The translations under genes were made by a program, and so were the position numbers. This document shows, in pieces, positions 37,154-47,156 of a stretch of DNA of 64,000 nt (its first letter is position 1; each line of letters begins with the position of its first letter). The DNA comes from Symsagittifera roscoffensis (taxonomy: Eukaryota > Xenacoelomorpha > Acoela > Convolutidae): assembly GCF_963678635.1 (NCBI RefSeq), contig NC_087071.1, positions 20,419,994-20,483,993 on the forward strand, given 5' to 3'. Under the pieces are notes generated by a model. That model saw nothing but the letters and a program-made list of their open reading frames with translations, did no database searches and was not told the origin of the DNA.

Positions 37154-39130
37154 CGTGGGCTAAAAAAATTATTATTTTGAGACTGAAAAGCGGTGGTATG
37201 TGGTTGTTCTATAATTTGTTCATATGTATTTTCATCTAGTGAATTGTGTGTTACTATAGGTTGAATGGGGCTTTGTGATATGGTTGGTCTGAAGTTTGGA
37301 TTATGTGTTACTGCTAAATTTCGAAAATTTCGTGGGACTAGTGATAATGGATGGTTATGTGGTAGGGGTGGTAACTGTGGTGCTGTAGGTGTAATGTCTA
37401 CATTGTTATGTTCTTCGTCATATGTGTTCTGTCTTGTTGCTATTTTTGTGTTGTATTCTTTTATTTGTGCGTCTAAAAGAATTTTGTTTATTGATGATGA
37501 AAAAATTCCAAAAAATCCTGCAAATAGGATGCGTGCTACACTTGCTTGTCTATTTACTTGTGTGTGTATAGCGCATGTATTATAGATTCCTTTTAGGAGT
37601 GAGAAAAGAGCATCGTTTATCTTCAAAAACATATAGTGGTGATACTTTTTTGGTACAGGTATAAAACCATAAAATGTTTCCTTCATAGTCTAAAAAATTT
37701 GATCTATTGCCTGATAATAAATATCCTGCGTAGGGTATTTTTAATACTGCTAATGCAAGTGATTGTAGGATTCTAATTCGGAGAGTGACATTTCTTGAAA
37801 AATGCGGCTAATTGTGTAGTCTAATTTCATATCTAGGTGAATATCATAGTGGATATTACCGAAATATGTACTATTCATTAGTGATAGTTCTTGTAAACGT
37901 GTGCTTCTAGTGTCATGGGGCTTGAGATGTCCACCAGGTTGACCTTTACTTTTTTTGAAAATTAACTGGTATATATGATGTTCCTTCGTTTGGAGGATGA
38001 CCTGTGGCATATGGGTCGATTTTTATTTTTCCAGTGGTCATGTCGAATCCTTTTTCGTATTCAACTAATATTTCAGAGTATTGTGTTTTGTGAAGTGGGT
38101 TTCTGTATTTACATGCAAGTTCTGTTTCTTGATATATTTGAAAACGTGTCAATTTATTTTCTATATTGTGTATGTTCCTAAAATTAGAGTTTTGTTTTCG
38201 TGATGGGTTTACTTGTTCATATGGAATTGATTGTATAAAATATTTTTCGTGAAATTTTATCATACGAGCGTGTATTTTTGCTACTTGAAATGTTGTACAT
38301 GTGTCTTCGGGGAACCAAACAATTGTTGCTTGTGTTCGTGTTGTAGGGTCACAATAACCTTGATCGTTTTTACAAGGTAATCTAATTCCTTGATAGATCA
38401 TTGTGTTGTCAGATAAATCGCGTGTGAGTTGTATTTTTTCGAGTTGTATTTTCCAATCGAAAAACATTATTTCTTGATATCCTTTATTTTTTGTGTCTGC
38501 TTTGCAGTTTGATGGGTTATTTATACCAATATGTGGTATCCAGTGTTTATCGTGTATGTCATAAGTTGATCTTCCGTGTGCGCCGTTGTATGGATATTTT
38601 TCGTCTAGTTTTATATGTCCTTGATATCTTTCAAGTTCTGCTTGATGTACAGAATCTGAAAAAACTTGGAAATATACTAACTTTCTATCTGTGTTTTTAT
38701 TTTTTGTGATATTTAGTCGGAGTAACTCGTTTTTACAATCTTCGGGATTGAGATGTAAAAGTCGTTCGATATTACTCTGGTAGAATGATTCGTGGTCAAG
38801 TCGGTTTTTATTTCCATTAGAGACTTGTGAACAATGTACTTTCTTTTCAGAAAATGTTGCTGTGAATTTATATCCTATAACTGTTGTTGCTCGGGCTTTT
38901 GAATAAAGTGTCGCTATTACATTTGTTGTTTCTATGGCTTGTGGTTCTGTTTCGCATTGTGATACTTGATTTATTGCATATTAGTGTAGTGTTTTTTGTT
39001 CGTTTTCTTCACAATTGTAATGTGTTACTAATAAATCTTGGGGTCCTGTGCGGGGGGAAGGGTTTATGTTTTGATTGGAGGTTACTAGAAAAAAGAATTG
39101 GAGAAAAATTAATATTTTTAGAATATACAT
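37150..39130 (-). pseudogene. env-like: Env-like gene of the LTR element, interrupted
   Basis: Starts at ATG 39130 with a clear signal peptide (MYILKILIFLQFFLVTSNQN). The frame meets one in-frame TAA at codon 50 (38981-38983), then stays open to about 37946. The region is Cys-bearing and rich in aromatic residues, as expected of an extracellular domain. The frame then shifts near 37950-38000, again near 37760 and near 37590. The last part (37686-37150) holds a hydrophobic stretch (VARILFAGFFGIFSSSINKI), a candidate membrane anchor, and a Pro-rich cytoplasmic-type tail. Position after IN, signal peptide and membrane anchor support an envelope role. I cannot assign it to a known env class. Several breaks lie near A or T runs, so assembly indels are possible. 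Confidence 0.7.
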
Positions 39131-40293
39131 GTGTATGATAATCCTGAGTATGGGTTATAAAATGTGATGTAACCAATTGTCTTTTTGGTATATCTGTCGT
39201 ATTTGTATATTACTTCAGTTGTTATAAATGGTGGTGGTAGGGATTGAGCTGTTATATTTGGTGGATTTAATAGATAGGGATGTTGAGTAATGTTGTTTAA
39301 TTTAACCGTGATTTCAAATTTTAATTGTAGACTATTTTGTTGGAGTATTTGGATGTTATGATCACGAATGTCTTCGTGGATGTCTTGTCTATATTGTGGT
39401 CGGTTTAGTGCCCAGTTGTGGAGTCGGTTACTTTCTAGGTGTTGTCCAAATAATGGTGGAGGTGCTGTGAATGTATTCCAGTCTAGTCTTAAAGGAATAT
39501 TTGTTGATGATTGTTCTCGGTATCTAGCGTCGAGGTTATTTGGGAAATTGAAGTTAAAAGGTGTTGGTGAAATCTGGCTGATTGATGGTGTTGATGGTAA
39601 TGATAATGTTTCTGGTAGTGATGAGGATGTTGTTGTATCCGAAGAAATATCTATTGGATCATTGATTAAATTTGGTTCACCTTGTGTGAATGAATGTGTT
39701 GTCCAGTATGGTAGTCGTGATGTTTGGTTTGTAGGGTTAAAGGGATTTTCACGTATTTGTTCAGATGTTGGTGTTGAACCTAAGTAATCTGATGGTAGGC
39801 TTGAGGTGCTACGTTGTGAAAGAAGCGTAGGGGTTTCTGGTAATATACCGATGGGGTTTTCTGGAGTACTTTGTGATGGGGATTGGGGTATATCAAAATG
39901 AACTCGGGGAGTTTGAAAATTTCTGTTTCGTCGAGGATGTATAATTTGTCTATTTATTTCGACTGTGTTTTGGTTTTGACTAGGATTTCGTATTCTACTT
40001 AATTCTTGTGGTAATGTTGGGTATAAGTTATATGTTGGTTCACTTAGAGGTGCTTGTCGTTGAACTGGCTCTAGTGGTTCTGATAAGCGAGCGTGTCGTT
40101 CTCCAAAGGTATATGGGTTATCTTGAAAGGAAATTCGTGTAGATGTTCGGGGGTTTTGGGTAGTTAAAGGTGTTGTTGGGTTATTTTGGGATGATGTCGG
40201 TGAAGACTGACTGTGTGACTGTTGGTTAGCAATTTTTGATAGTTTTTGATCTATTCTTTTAGTGAAAAAATTTATGTTTATTATAATATTCTT
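39118..40293 (-). CDS. AUG-less 391-codon Pro/Ser/Thr/Gln-rich open frame before env
   Basis: The minus strand is open from the TAG at 40294-40296 to the TAA at 39118-39120 without a single Met codon, so simple ORF finders miss it. Composition is Pro, Ser, Thr, Gln and Asn rich up to about residue 250. It is more globular afterwards, ending near YITFYNPYSGLSYTCIF. The env ATG lies inside its last codons, so the frames overlap by 13 bp. Lack of AUG means it must be reached by splicing, frameshift, or repair of an indel in the T6 run at about 40266-40271. That run would join it to the two-TM frame immediately upstream. Such low-complexity composition would rarely stay open by chance, so it is probably real. 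Confidence 0.6.
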   Translation of the reverse strand, partial: KNIIININFFTKRIDQKLSKIANQQSHSQSSPTSSQNNPTTPLTTQNPRTSTRISFQDNPYTFGERHARLSEPLEPVQRQAPLSEPTYNLYPTLPQELSRIRNPSQNQNTVEINRQIIHPRRNRNFQTPRVHFDIPQSPSQSTPENPIGILPETPTLLSQRSTSSLPSDYLGSTPTSEQIRENPFNPTNQTSRLPYWTTHSFTQGEPNLINDPIDISSDTTTSSSLPETLSLPSTPSISQISPTPFNFNFPNNLDARYREQSSTNIPLRLDWNTFTAPPPLFGQHLESNRLHNWALNRPQYRQDIHEDIRDHNIQILQQNSLQLKFEITVKLNNITQHPYLLNPPNITAQSLPPPFITTEVIYKYDRYTKKTIGYITFYNPYSGLSYTCIF

Positions 40294-40444
40294 CTAGAAA
40301 AAGAATTAGGAGGATTGTTGCTAGGGCGAATGTGATGATTGCTTTCTTTATACATTTGCATATTGTCAAAATGAGGGATGATAGAAATGTTATAAAGATT
40401 ACAAATAGTAAAAAAAATATCTGTTCTACTAAAAATGGTTCGTA
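40259..40444 (-). CDS. Two-transmembrane frame upstream of the AUG-less ORF
   Basis: 61 codons between TGA and TAA, with two hydrophobic segments (FFLLFVIFITFLSSLILTI and AIITFALATILLILFL) separated by a Cys/Lys hinge, ending in a charged KHKFF. No AUG. It leads into the 391-codon frame through a +1 step at a T6 run. A good splice acceptor (CTATATCCACAG) ends at 40473, 28 bp upstream, as expected for a spliced env-type message. Together they could encode a membrane protein with a long polar domain. Confidence 0.5.
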   Translation of the reverse strand, partial: YEPFLVEQIFFLLFVIFITFLSSLILTICKCIKKAIITFALATILLILFLEEYYNKHKFFH

Positions 40445-41269
40445 TCATTTAGATAAGTTTTGTGAATCGTACCTGTGGATATAGTCAAGAGCTTTTGAAA
40501 GCTGGAGGTATAGTTCAAATAGGGAATAGAAAATTTAAAAAATATTGCAAAAAATGAATAAGATTATTACAAAAGATTCAAAGGTATCAAAAAGAAATAT
40601 GATGAAAAGTTTAAATATTGTGAAAAAGTTTGCGAGAATGTTTAGAATTATGGTAACTGGTCGAGAGAAGAGCATTTAAGAAATGGCTTCTCGATCGAAT
40701 ATTTTTTGTTGTTTGAGGCAATTTTCAAGTGTGGTCGAATTATTTATTGGTTTTTTGACAAGTGGGTCGAGTTTTGTGAAAAATTGTTGGGGGCAAATTT
40801 TATGGTGATCGGGAGGTCTTCTTTGTCTTTATTTTTATTTGTCAAATGATCTGGGGTATTTTTGAGATTTTTATACTTTAGGCTAACTAAAATGGTCGTT
40901 CTTTTACTTTAGGCTAATTTAACATATTTGTTTTGGGGATATTTGAGGTCTGAGTTGGGGAAATATTGTTGATCTTTGGGTTATTAGATAAGGGAGGGTT
41001 ATGATATTATGGGTATATTTATTTTAGTTGTCAAGTTGGAGTGGTTTGCTTATTTTTGACCTGGAGGTCGCAAAGTTATAGTTAGAGATATGCCTGGAGT
41101 TTTATATCGTTCGTCTAGTTGATCTGTGTTAGAGTTAGAGAAGGTGACGGATTGGATGAATCCTATTGGCTAATTATGAACTAGAATCGCTGCGTGTTTT
41201 GTCAGCATGTTATTTTGAAAAATGAAAGTTCAAAATATTTCAGAGGTGCAAAGATTATTAAATATAAAG
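40445..41269 (-). other. Noncoding spacer between pol and the env region
   Basis: About 800 bp with short frames only. It contains the candidate splice acceptor ending at 40473. I see no further gene. Confidence 0.5.
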
Positions 41270-42343
41270 TTAAAGCTGTTTTTGAAATTCGACTTTCTTT
41301 AATATTTTAGATTGTGGAATGAATGTTTTATAGTTTTTACGTGGTTGATTTCTAAGTCGTGATGACTCTCTATGTTCTGATTTGTCGATTTGTTCTTGGG
41401 GTATTATTTTTTCTGTCATTTTTCTATTTTTCCTTTCTTTTGGAGGTGTATTTTGATCTAGCTTTTTTGTATTGCTTTTCGTTGTAGTTGATTTTTCATT
41501 TTGGTTTTCGAGGTGAATGTCATGTTGTTCTTTTGGTTTATTTTCCATTTGTGGGTTATTTTGAATAACTTTTAAACCTGTGAAAGAATATAATTGAGTT
41601 AGTTCGCGTAGTGCGTATTCTTTTGGGTAATAAGGTAATAGGTTGTTTCGATGTTGAACAATTTCTTTTTTGTCTGAGTCGGTGATTTTATATGTGACGT
41701 CAGTGGGTTTGGCAATTATTTGGTATGGTCCTTTACGAAGGGGTTGTAATTTTTTAGAAATTCCTTTTTGAGTGTTGAAATTGGGTATTAAAACAAATGT
41801 TCCAATTTTTAAATCTGAGGCTGGTGTAAAGCGTGAATTTATTTGTTCATTAATGTTTTGCCTTTAAAACAACTTTTTTGTTACTTTTTGGTAAATTTCA
41901 TTATGTTTTTTATCTCTGTTTAAAATCCATTCGGTGTGTGTACCGGAGGCTAATTTAAGAGTTTGTGGGTGATGAAAATTATCTTCATCGTGTGTGTGTA
42001 AAGGTAGGTTATAACAAATTGAGTCTTTATTCGGTTGACAATAACTTTGTGCATTTTTATGAGAGTTTGCTGTAAACATAATCGGTTTGCGTGGCTTTTG
42101 ATTAAAAACCATTTCATATGGTGACATTCCTAGAGTTGTCGTGATTTGTGAATTATATGCTAAGGGAAATAGTTTTACATCTGCTGACCATTCGGTGTAT
42201 CTTGTATCATTTCCATTGATGATACACCTAAGATATTCTTGTAGTGAACGGTTCATACCTTCGACTAAGCCGTTTGTCCAAGGTGCGTGAGATGTACGTG
42301 GTTTGTGTTTGATGTTATATAAATGACAGTGTGATGATTTCAT
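41270..42343 (-). pseudogene. Integrase C-terminal part with GPY/F domain, shifted and interrupted
   Basis: Continuation of pol in another frame. The first part (42343-41867) has the third catalytic residue of the integrase core (E in GLVEGMNRSLQEYLR), after the two Asp residues at the end of the preceding frame. An in-frame TAA (41864-41866) follows, then the frame reopens. The reopened part carries LRKGPYQII, the GPY/F domain typical of Ty3/gypsy and gamma-type integrases. A charged Lys/Asn/Glu-rich tail then runs to 41270. The breaks would remove strand-transfer activity from this copy. Confidence 0.85.
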
Positions 42344-45300
42344 TATTTATGAATTCTGTACCGTTGTCTGTAACTAAAATCTCTGGTAGTCCGGATTTAG
42401 CTATCCAGTGTTCATAAAGTGTTGTGTAAGCATAATAAGCGTTACAATGTGGTACTGGGTTAAGTGCTACATAATGTGTAAATGCGTCAACAATTACCAT
42501 AATGTAGGAGTTTCCTTCGGATGAGGGTGAAATTGGTCCTTTTGTATCAAATGAAATACGGTGGTTAAAGTACAAACTTTGTCCTTTAAAATCTTGTTTT
42601 TGTGCTATTTGTTTTTGATTTGGATAAGGTTTATTTAGCTGACATACTATACAATCATTGCATAGTACTTTTATCCAAATTGGTGCATTTGGAAAATAGA
42701 AGTTTTGTATGAAATTTGAATATGTTTTCTCTGATCCAGAGTGTCCTTTAACGTTTTGTGTATGTGAAATATTAAAAGCTATAAGAATCATACTTAAAGG
42801 GAGACAGGGAACTGTAGATTCATTCAATTTGTATTCTAGAAGGTCTGTGTTTTCATTAATTGTTGTATTATTAAATTTTCGAAAGTATCGGAGGAGTGTT
42901 TTATTTCCTATAATAGTTGTATCTGCCTTGACGGGTTTAGTTTTATATTTGTGCCATGATTTTAGTTGTCTAATTACTGGGTCAAGATTTTGATATTGTT
43001 TCAAGGTATTAATTGTAATTTTATCTGTTGGGGGGAGAAAAATGTTTTTAATTTCTAATTGAGATAAAGGAATTGTATCAAGTGGGTCATGGAGATCAAA
43101 AACTTGATTTATTGTGTATTTTGAATCGTTTGTTTGTGGTCCTGATAAATTTATTTTATCAGTTAGATTTTCTTTTTCAATTAATGGAAAAAGGTCTTTT
43201 TTATGTGGATATTGTTTTACTCTTTTTTGTTGTGTGTTATTTTTTATCCATTGTGAATATGGAATTGGTTTAAAAGTTGATGTTCCAAGTAGATCAACTT
43301 CGTAGTGGTTATTTTGACAATCCAAATAAAGTGGGAAGTGTTGTAAATTATTTATCTGTGATTGTTCAACGTCAGTTTTTACTGCATATTTGCATTTTAG
43401 TCGGGGTGATGTTTCATTTTCTGCAAGGTAGAATTTTATATTTTTGGGTATTTCAACTGTAGTTTTACGTGTAAGTAATTCAGGTGGTGTATTTCGACTT
43501 AATGTGTCTGGTAATGCGAAATTTTTTCCTGCTGTCCAAACTATATGTAAGTTTGGGAATTTCATTAGAATTAATTGAAATCTATAAACTCGGTGATTTG
43601 GATTGGATTTTTGTGTAAAGAGAAAGATGATTGGTTTGTGATCTGTAAATAGAACTGTTGGATGTTTTGATCCAAGTATCAGAAATTCATATTCTGTTAG
43701 TGTATATATTATGGCTGTACATTCTCTCATTAGAGTTGAGAGTCGTAGCTCTGCTTGAGTGAATAATCGAGAATTTGCTGATATAAGGTTCATTTTGTTT
43801 GTACCATTGTGTGATTGTAATAATGCTGCGCCGATGCCAAAATTCGAAGCGTCGCACATTGCATAGAATGGTTGATTTGGATCTGGAATTGTATTCGAAA
43901 TTTGTTCAGTTAAGAGTTTTTTAATTTCTTCAAATCGTGCTTGATGTTCTGTGTTCCATTCAAAATTATTTTGTTGTCTAAGTATATTATAAAAAGGTCT
44001 TAGGTATAATTGCATTTTATAGACATATTTGCTTAAAAAGTTTAACATTCCAAGGAATTCTTGGATTTTCTTTTTGTTTGTTGGTGGTTGGAGCTTCTGA
44101 ATAGCATCAATGCGTGATTTTAATGGAGTGAATGTTTTTCTTTCTATATTATGTCCTAAGAATTTAACTCGTGTTAAAAAGAAGTGTGATTTATCGGGGG
44201 CGGCCTTCAGATTTTCGTTCTGAAGTATTTTGTGATAGTGTTCTAAAACATTGAACATTTCTTCTTTTGTCTGTGATTGCATAAAAACATCGTCTAAATA
44301 AGTGATTGCGTTTTTCTTGAGTATTAGTGGTCTAAAAATTTTGCTCATAAAAGCTGAAAATGCTGCTGGTCCTATGGATATTCCATAGAATAAGCGGTTA
44401 AATTCATATTGCTGATTGCCAATAACAAATTGTGTTAAACTTCGTGATTGTTCATCTAGTGGCATTTGATTATATGCACTATTCATATCTGCGGTTGTAA
44501 AGTATTTTCCGTTTATTTTTGTTAAAATAACTTGTATTGGTTCAATAGGCCAATTGCATTTTGTTTCGTCTATTAAAGAATTAAGATATCTAGCGTCTAG
44601 AACTATTTTTAATGATTCTCCTTTTGCTAGGATGATAACAAGATTGATAAATGTGTTACCTTTTGGTTGTTCTTCTTTGTTTACCGGTGATATAATCTTG
44701 TATTGTTCTAAAATGTCGAGTAATCTGTTCACTTTATCGTGTAAATGAATTGGTACTTTACTTGCTCTTTGTTTTTTGAAAACTGCGTCAGGTTTTAATG
44801 GGAGATGTAGTGATGAGCTGATTTTGCCAACATCAAATTTGGATGTTGCATAGACTGATGAATATTTTATTAGCTGTTTGGCTAATTTATCAAATTCGTC
44901 TTGTGTTATTTGTGAGTGTTGGAAATTAAACATTGTTAAAAACTTCTGTTGAGTCTCTGTGTAGTTACTTATGTTGAATGTAGGTTTGAAATATGGGGTT
45001 TTTGTGAAATAGTCTGTATTTCTCTTTTCATTACTTATTATATTATTTATGGATAATTCTTCATTAAGAATTGTGGATTGACAAATATCTAATAATTGGA
45101 GTATATTATTTACGCCATATTCTTTTTCGTGTATTGGTGATATCGTAGCGTTGGTTTCGCAATAGCCTAAAAGTCCTAAAGGTAATGTTACTTGATAGGG
45201 TGTATTGTTGTATACATGTAGAGATATAATATCTGAATTCGAGTTTTTCAAATATTTTATGGATGAGATTGTGATTTTGAAAAACTTATGGATAGGTTTG

Positions 45301-47156
45301 AATTCAAAGTCTGACATATAGAGTTGTTGTTTATTTTGTTTTTTATCATATTGGTGAACTTGTTTTATTGAAAAATTATACATGTTTCCTGATAGTGGTT
45401 TCAGGTGTTTTCTTTGTTGGTTATATATTGGATAAAATTTTGAAAAGAATGGTGGTTGTTTGTTTAATCTTTGAAAAAATGTTAGGGATGTGTCTTTTGT
45501 TTTTGTGTATTTATCTTTGATTAGTATTTTACTGTTTAAGATGTTGATTGTTGGTATATATTTAGAGATAAATGGTATTCCAATAATATTGTGTTTAATA
45601 TCAGTGATATGGAATATTTGCTTAAATGGTTTATTTAAAATTTTATTCTGCTCCATTGTTCTTGTGGGGAGAAGAAATAATTGAATTTTTCCATAGTTTA
45701 CCAATGTTGATCCTTGTGCTGTTGCTAGTTTACTGGAGGTTTCAAGAGGTGTTAATTTTGGGTGTAATGTTTTTATCTCATTCCATGTGGGAATGTTTAT
45801 TATATTTGATTCTGCTCCTGAATCAATTAGAAAATCGATTTCAAGATCTGGTGGTTGAAATTCTTTGTTTCTTGGACTTTCTAAGAAAAATGGTATTGTC
45901 CAAATTTTTTCTTTAGGTTGTTCTTTTTGTATATTTTGATAGATGTGATTTGTATTCAAGCATTTTGTTTTGTCATTTTCATTGGATTTATTTGTAGTGT
46001 TGATTTCGCTAGTTTCTTGTGTTGTTTGTGTGGAATGGATGGGTTCAATATAATAATTGTGAAGGAGTTCTAATTGGTTTTCATATATATGTGGTGAAAA
46101 AGGTTGTTCATATATAATAGGTTCGTAGTCATTTTCGACTGTTATCATATTGATGGAGGTAGTGTTTTCTGTTTCACTTTCTGAATCTGATGATCCACAG
46201 TTTATTTGATTTAGTTGTAGTTCGTTATTTACTGTGTCATCAATACCTGGGGGGTCTGATGTTTTTTCCTGATTTGATTGTACTTGGTTTAAATGTCTTT
46301 GATGTTTAGGTGTACTACTTCTGTGGCGATTGTTGGAATTGTTATAATGGTTATTAGTTCTGTGTGGTGATTGGGAATAGTTTCTATAACGATTATTATA
46401 ACTTGAATGTCGATTTTGTGAATTGTTTCTTGATCTATTTTGATAAGTATTGTTTGATCTGTGATAGTTTGATCTGTTATATGAGTTATTCCTTGATCGA
46501 TTGTTCGGGTAATTCTGATTTCGATTGTTTGAATAACTTCTATTTCGATTATTGGAGTAGTTTCTATTCCTATTATATGATGAGTTTCGTGACTGATTGT
46601 TTGGATAGTATCTATTCCTTGATTGGGAATTTGATCTAGAAACAAATTGTGTTGTATTTGAATTTGATCTGGAATAGTTATTTCGACTATTTGGTCTATT
46701 GTAATGATTTTGTGACGAATTTTGTGTATTTCTTCGTTCTGGTGATCTTCCTCTATAACTTGAGTTATATGGTGATTGATTTCTCGTATAGTTGGTATTG
46801 TTCGGAAGTGGTTTTCCTGAACTGTTGTTGCTGTATACATTTTTGTTCGGTAGATTTTGATCTTTCTTCATGTACTGATAGAATGATTTATTTGGTTCTT
46901 TATATTTTTGAGGTTTGTTTTGATTATCTTGTTGTTTTTGTCTACATTCAGAAATGCTATGTCCGTATCGTCGGCAATAATTACACCATTCTTTGAAAGA
47001 TGGTTTGCCTTTAAAGTTTGGGTGTTTTTCATAAATATTGAGTATTTCAGTGATTTTTTCAACAAGGTCTATCTGATTCCTGTATATTGTTGATACTTGT
47101 GGTATTTGTTTCGATTCGGTTAACATATTGTAATTTCTGATTTTCTGTTTCTTCAA
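42315..47156 (-). CDS. pol: Pol polyprotein: NC zinc knuckle, protease, RT, RNase H, integrase N-terminus and part of core
   Basis: 1613 codons. CCHC knuckle C58-x2-C61-x4-H66-x4-C71; a long Asn/Ser/Arg/Tyr-rich repeat-like stretch to about 290, probably RNA-binding. Retropepsin DSG at 445-447 with the partner motif HNIIGIPFI near 522. RT about 800-985 with LDARYLN, TADMNSAYNQMPL (first Asp 890) and YLDD at 953-956; RNase H with CDASNFGIGAALL and TDHKP; integrase HHCC finger (ISHTQNVKGH...CNDCIVC) and two core Asp residues (SFDTKG and VTDNGTEF). The frame ends in a stop at 42315 just past the second Asp because of a shift. The first codon given is TTG. It overlaps gag by about 98 bp in the +1 frame, so expression by frameshift is expected. 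Confidence 0.95.
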   Translation of the reverse strand: MKKQKIRNYNMLTESKQIPQVSTIYRNQIDLVEKITEILNIYEKHPNFKGKPSFKEWCNYCRRYGHSISECRQKQQDNQNKPQKYKEPNKSFYQYMKKDQNLPNKNVYSNNSSGKPLPNNTNYTRNQSPYNSSYRGRSPERRNTQNSSQNHYNRPNSRNNYSRSNSNTTQFVSRSNSQSRNRYYPNNQSRNSSYNRNRNYSNNRNRSYSNNRNQNYPNNRSRNNSYNRSNYHRSNNTYQNRSRNNSQNRHSSYNNRYRNYSQSPHRTNNHYNNSNNRHRSSTPKHQRHLNQVQSNQEKTSDPPGIDDTVNNELQLNQINCGSSDSESETENTTSINMITVENDYEPIIYEQPFSPHIYENQLELLHNYYIEPIHSTQTTQETSEINTTNKSNENDKTKCLNTNHIYQNIQKEQPKEKIWTIPFFLESPRNKEFQPPDLEIDFLIDSGAESNIINIPTWNEIKTLHPKLTPLETSSKLATAQGSTLVNYGKIQLFLLPTRTMEQNKILNKPFKQIFHITDIKHNIIGIPFISKYIPTINILNSKILIKDKYTKTKDTSLTFFQRLNKQPPFFSKFYPIYNQQRKHLKPLSGNMYNFSIKQVHQYDKKQNKQQLYMSDFEFKPIHKFFKITISSIKYLKNSNSDIISLHVYNNTPYQVTLPLGLLGYCETNATISPIHEKEYGVNNILQLLDICQSTILNEELSINNIISNEKRNTDYFTKTPYFKPTFNISNYTETQQKFLTMFNFQHSQITQDEFDKLAKQLIKYSSVYATSKFDVGKISSSLHLPLKPDAVFKKQRASKVPIHLHDKVNRLLDILEQYKIISPVNKEEQPKGNTFINLVIILAKGESLKIVLDARYLNSLIDETKCNWPIEPIQVILTKINGKYFTTADMNSAYNQMPLDEQSRSLTQFVIGNQQYEFNRLFYGISIGPAAFSAFMSKIFRPLILKKNAITYLDDVFMQSQTKEEMFNVLEHYHKILQNENLKAAPDKSHFFLTRVKFLGHNIERKTFTPLKSRIDAIQKLQPPTNKKKIQEFLGMLNFLSKYVYKMQLYLRPFYNILRQQNNFEWNTEHQARFEEIKKLLTEQISNTIPDPNQPFYAMCDASNFGIGAALLQSHNGTNKMNLISANSRLFTQAELRLSTLMRECTAIIYTLTEYEFLILGSKHPTVLFTDHKPIIFLFTQKSNPNHRVYRFQLILMKFPNLHIVWTAGKNFALPDTLSRNTPPELLTRKTTVEIPKNIKFYLAENETSPRLKCKYAVKTDVEQSQINNLQHFPLYLDCQNNHYEVDLLGTSTFKPIPYSQWIKNNTQQKRVKQYPHKKDLFPLIEKENLTDKINLSGPQTNDSKYTINQVFDLHDPLDTIPLSQLEIKNIFLPPTDKITINTLKQYQNLDPVIRQLKSWHKYKTKPVKADTTIIGNKTLLRYFRKFNNTTINENTDLLEYKLNESTVPCLPLSMILIAFNISHTQNVKGHSGSEKTYSNFIQNFYFPNAPIWIKVLCNDCIVCQLNKPYPNQKQIAQKQDFKGQSLYFNHRISFDTKGPISPSSEGNSYIMVIVDAFTHYVALNPVPHCNAYYAYTTLYEHWIAKSGLPEILVTDNGTEFINNEIITLSFI

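Noticed and set aside
46289-46996. Long overlapping frames on both strands opposite the Asn/Ser/Arg-rich part of pol.
   Set aside because: Low-complexity codons in pol (AAT, AGA, AGT) create open frames on all strands. The zinc knuckle and protease fix the true frame.
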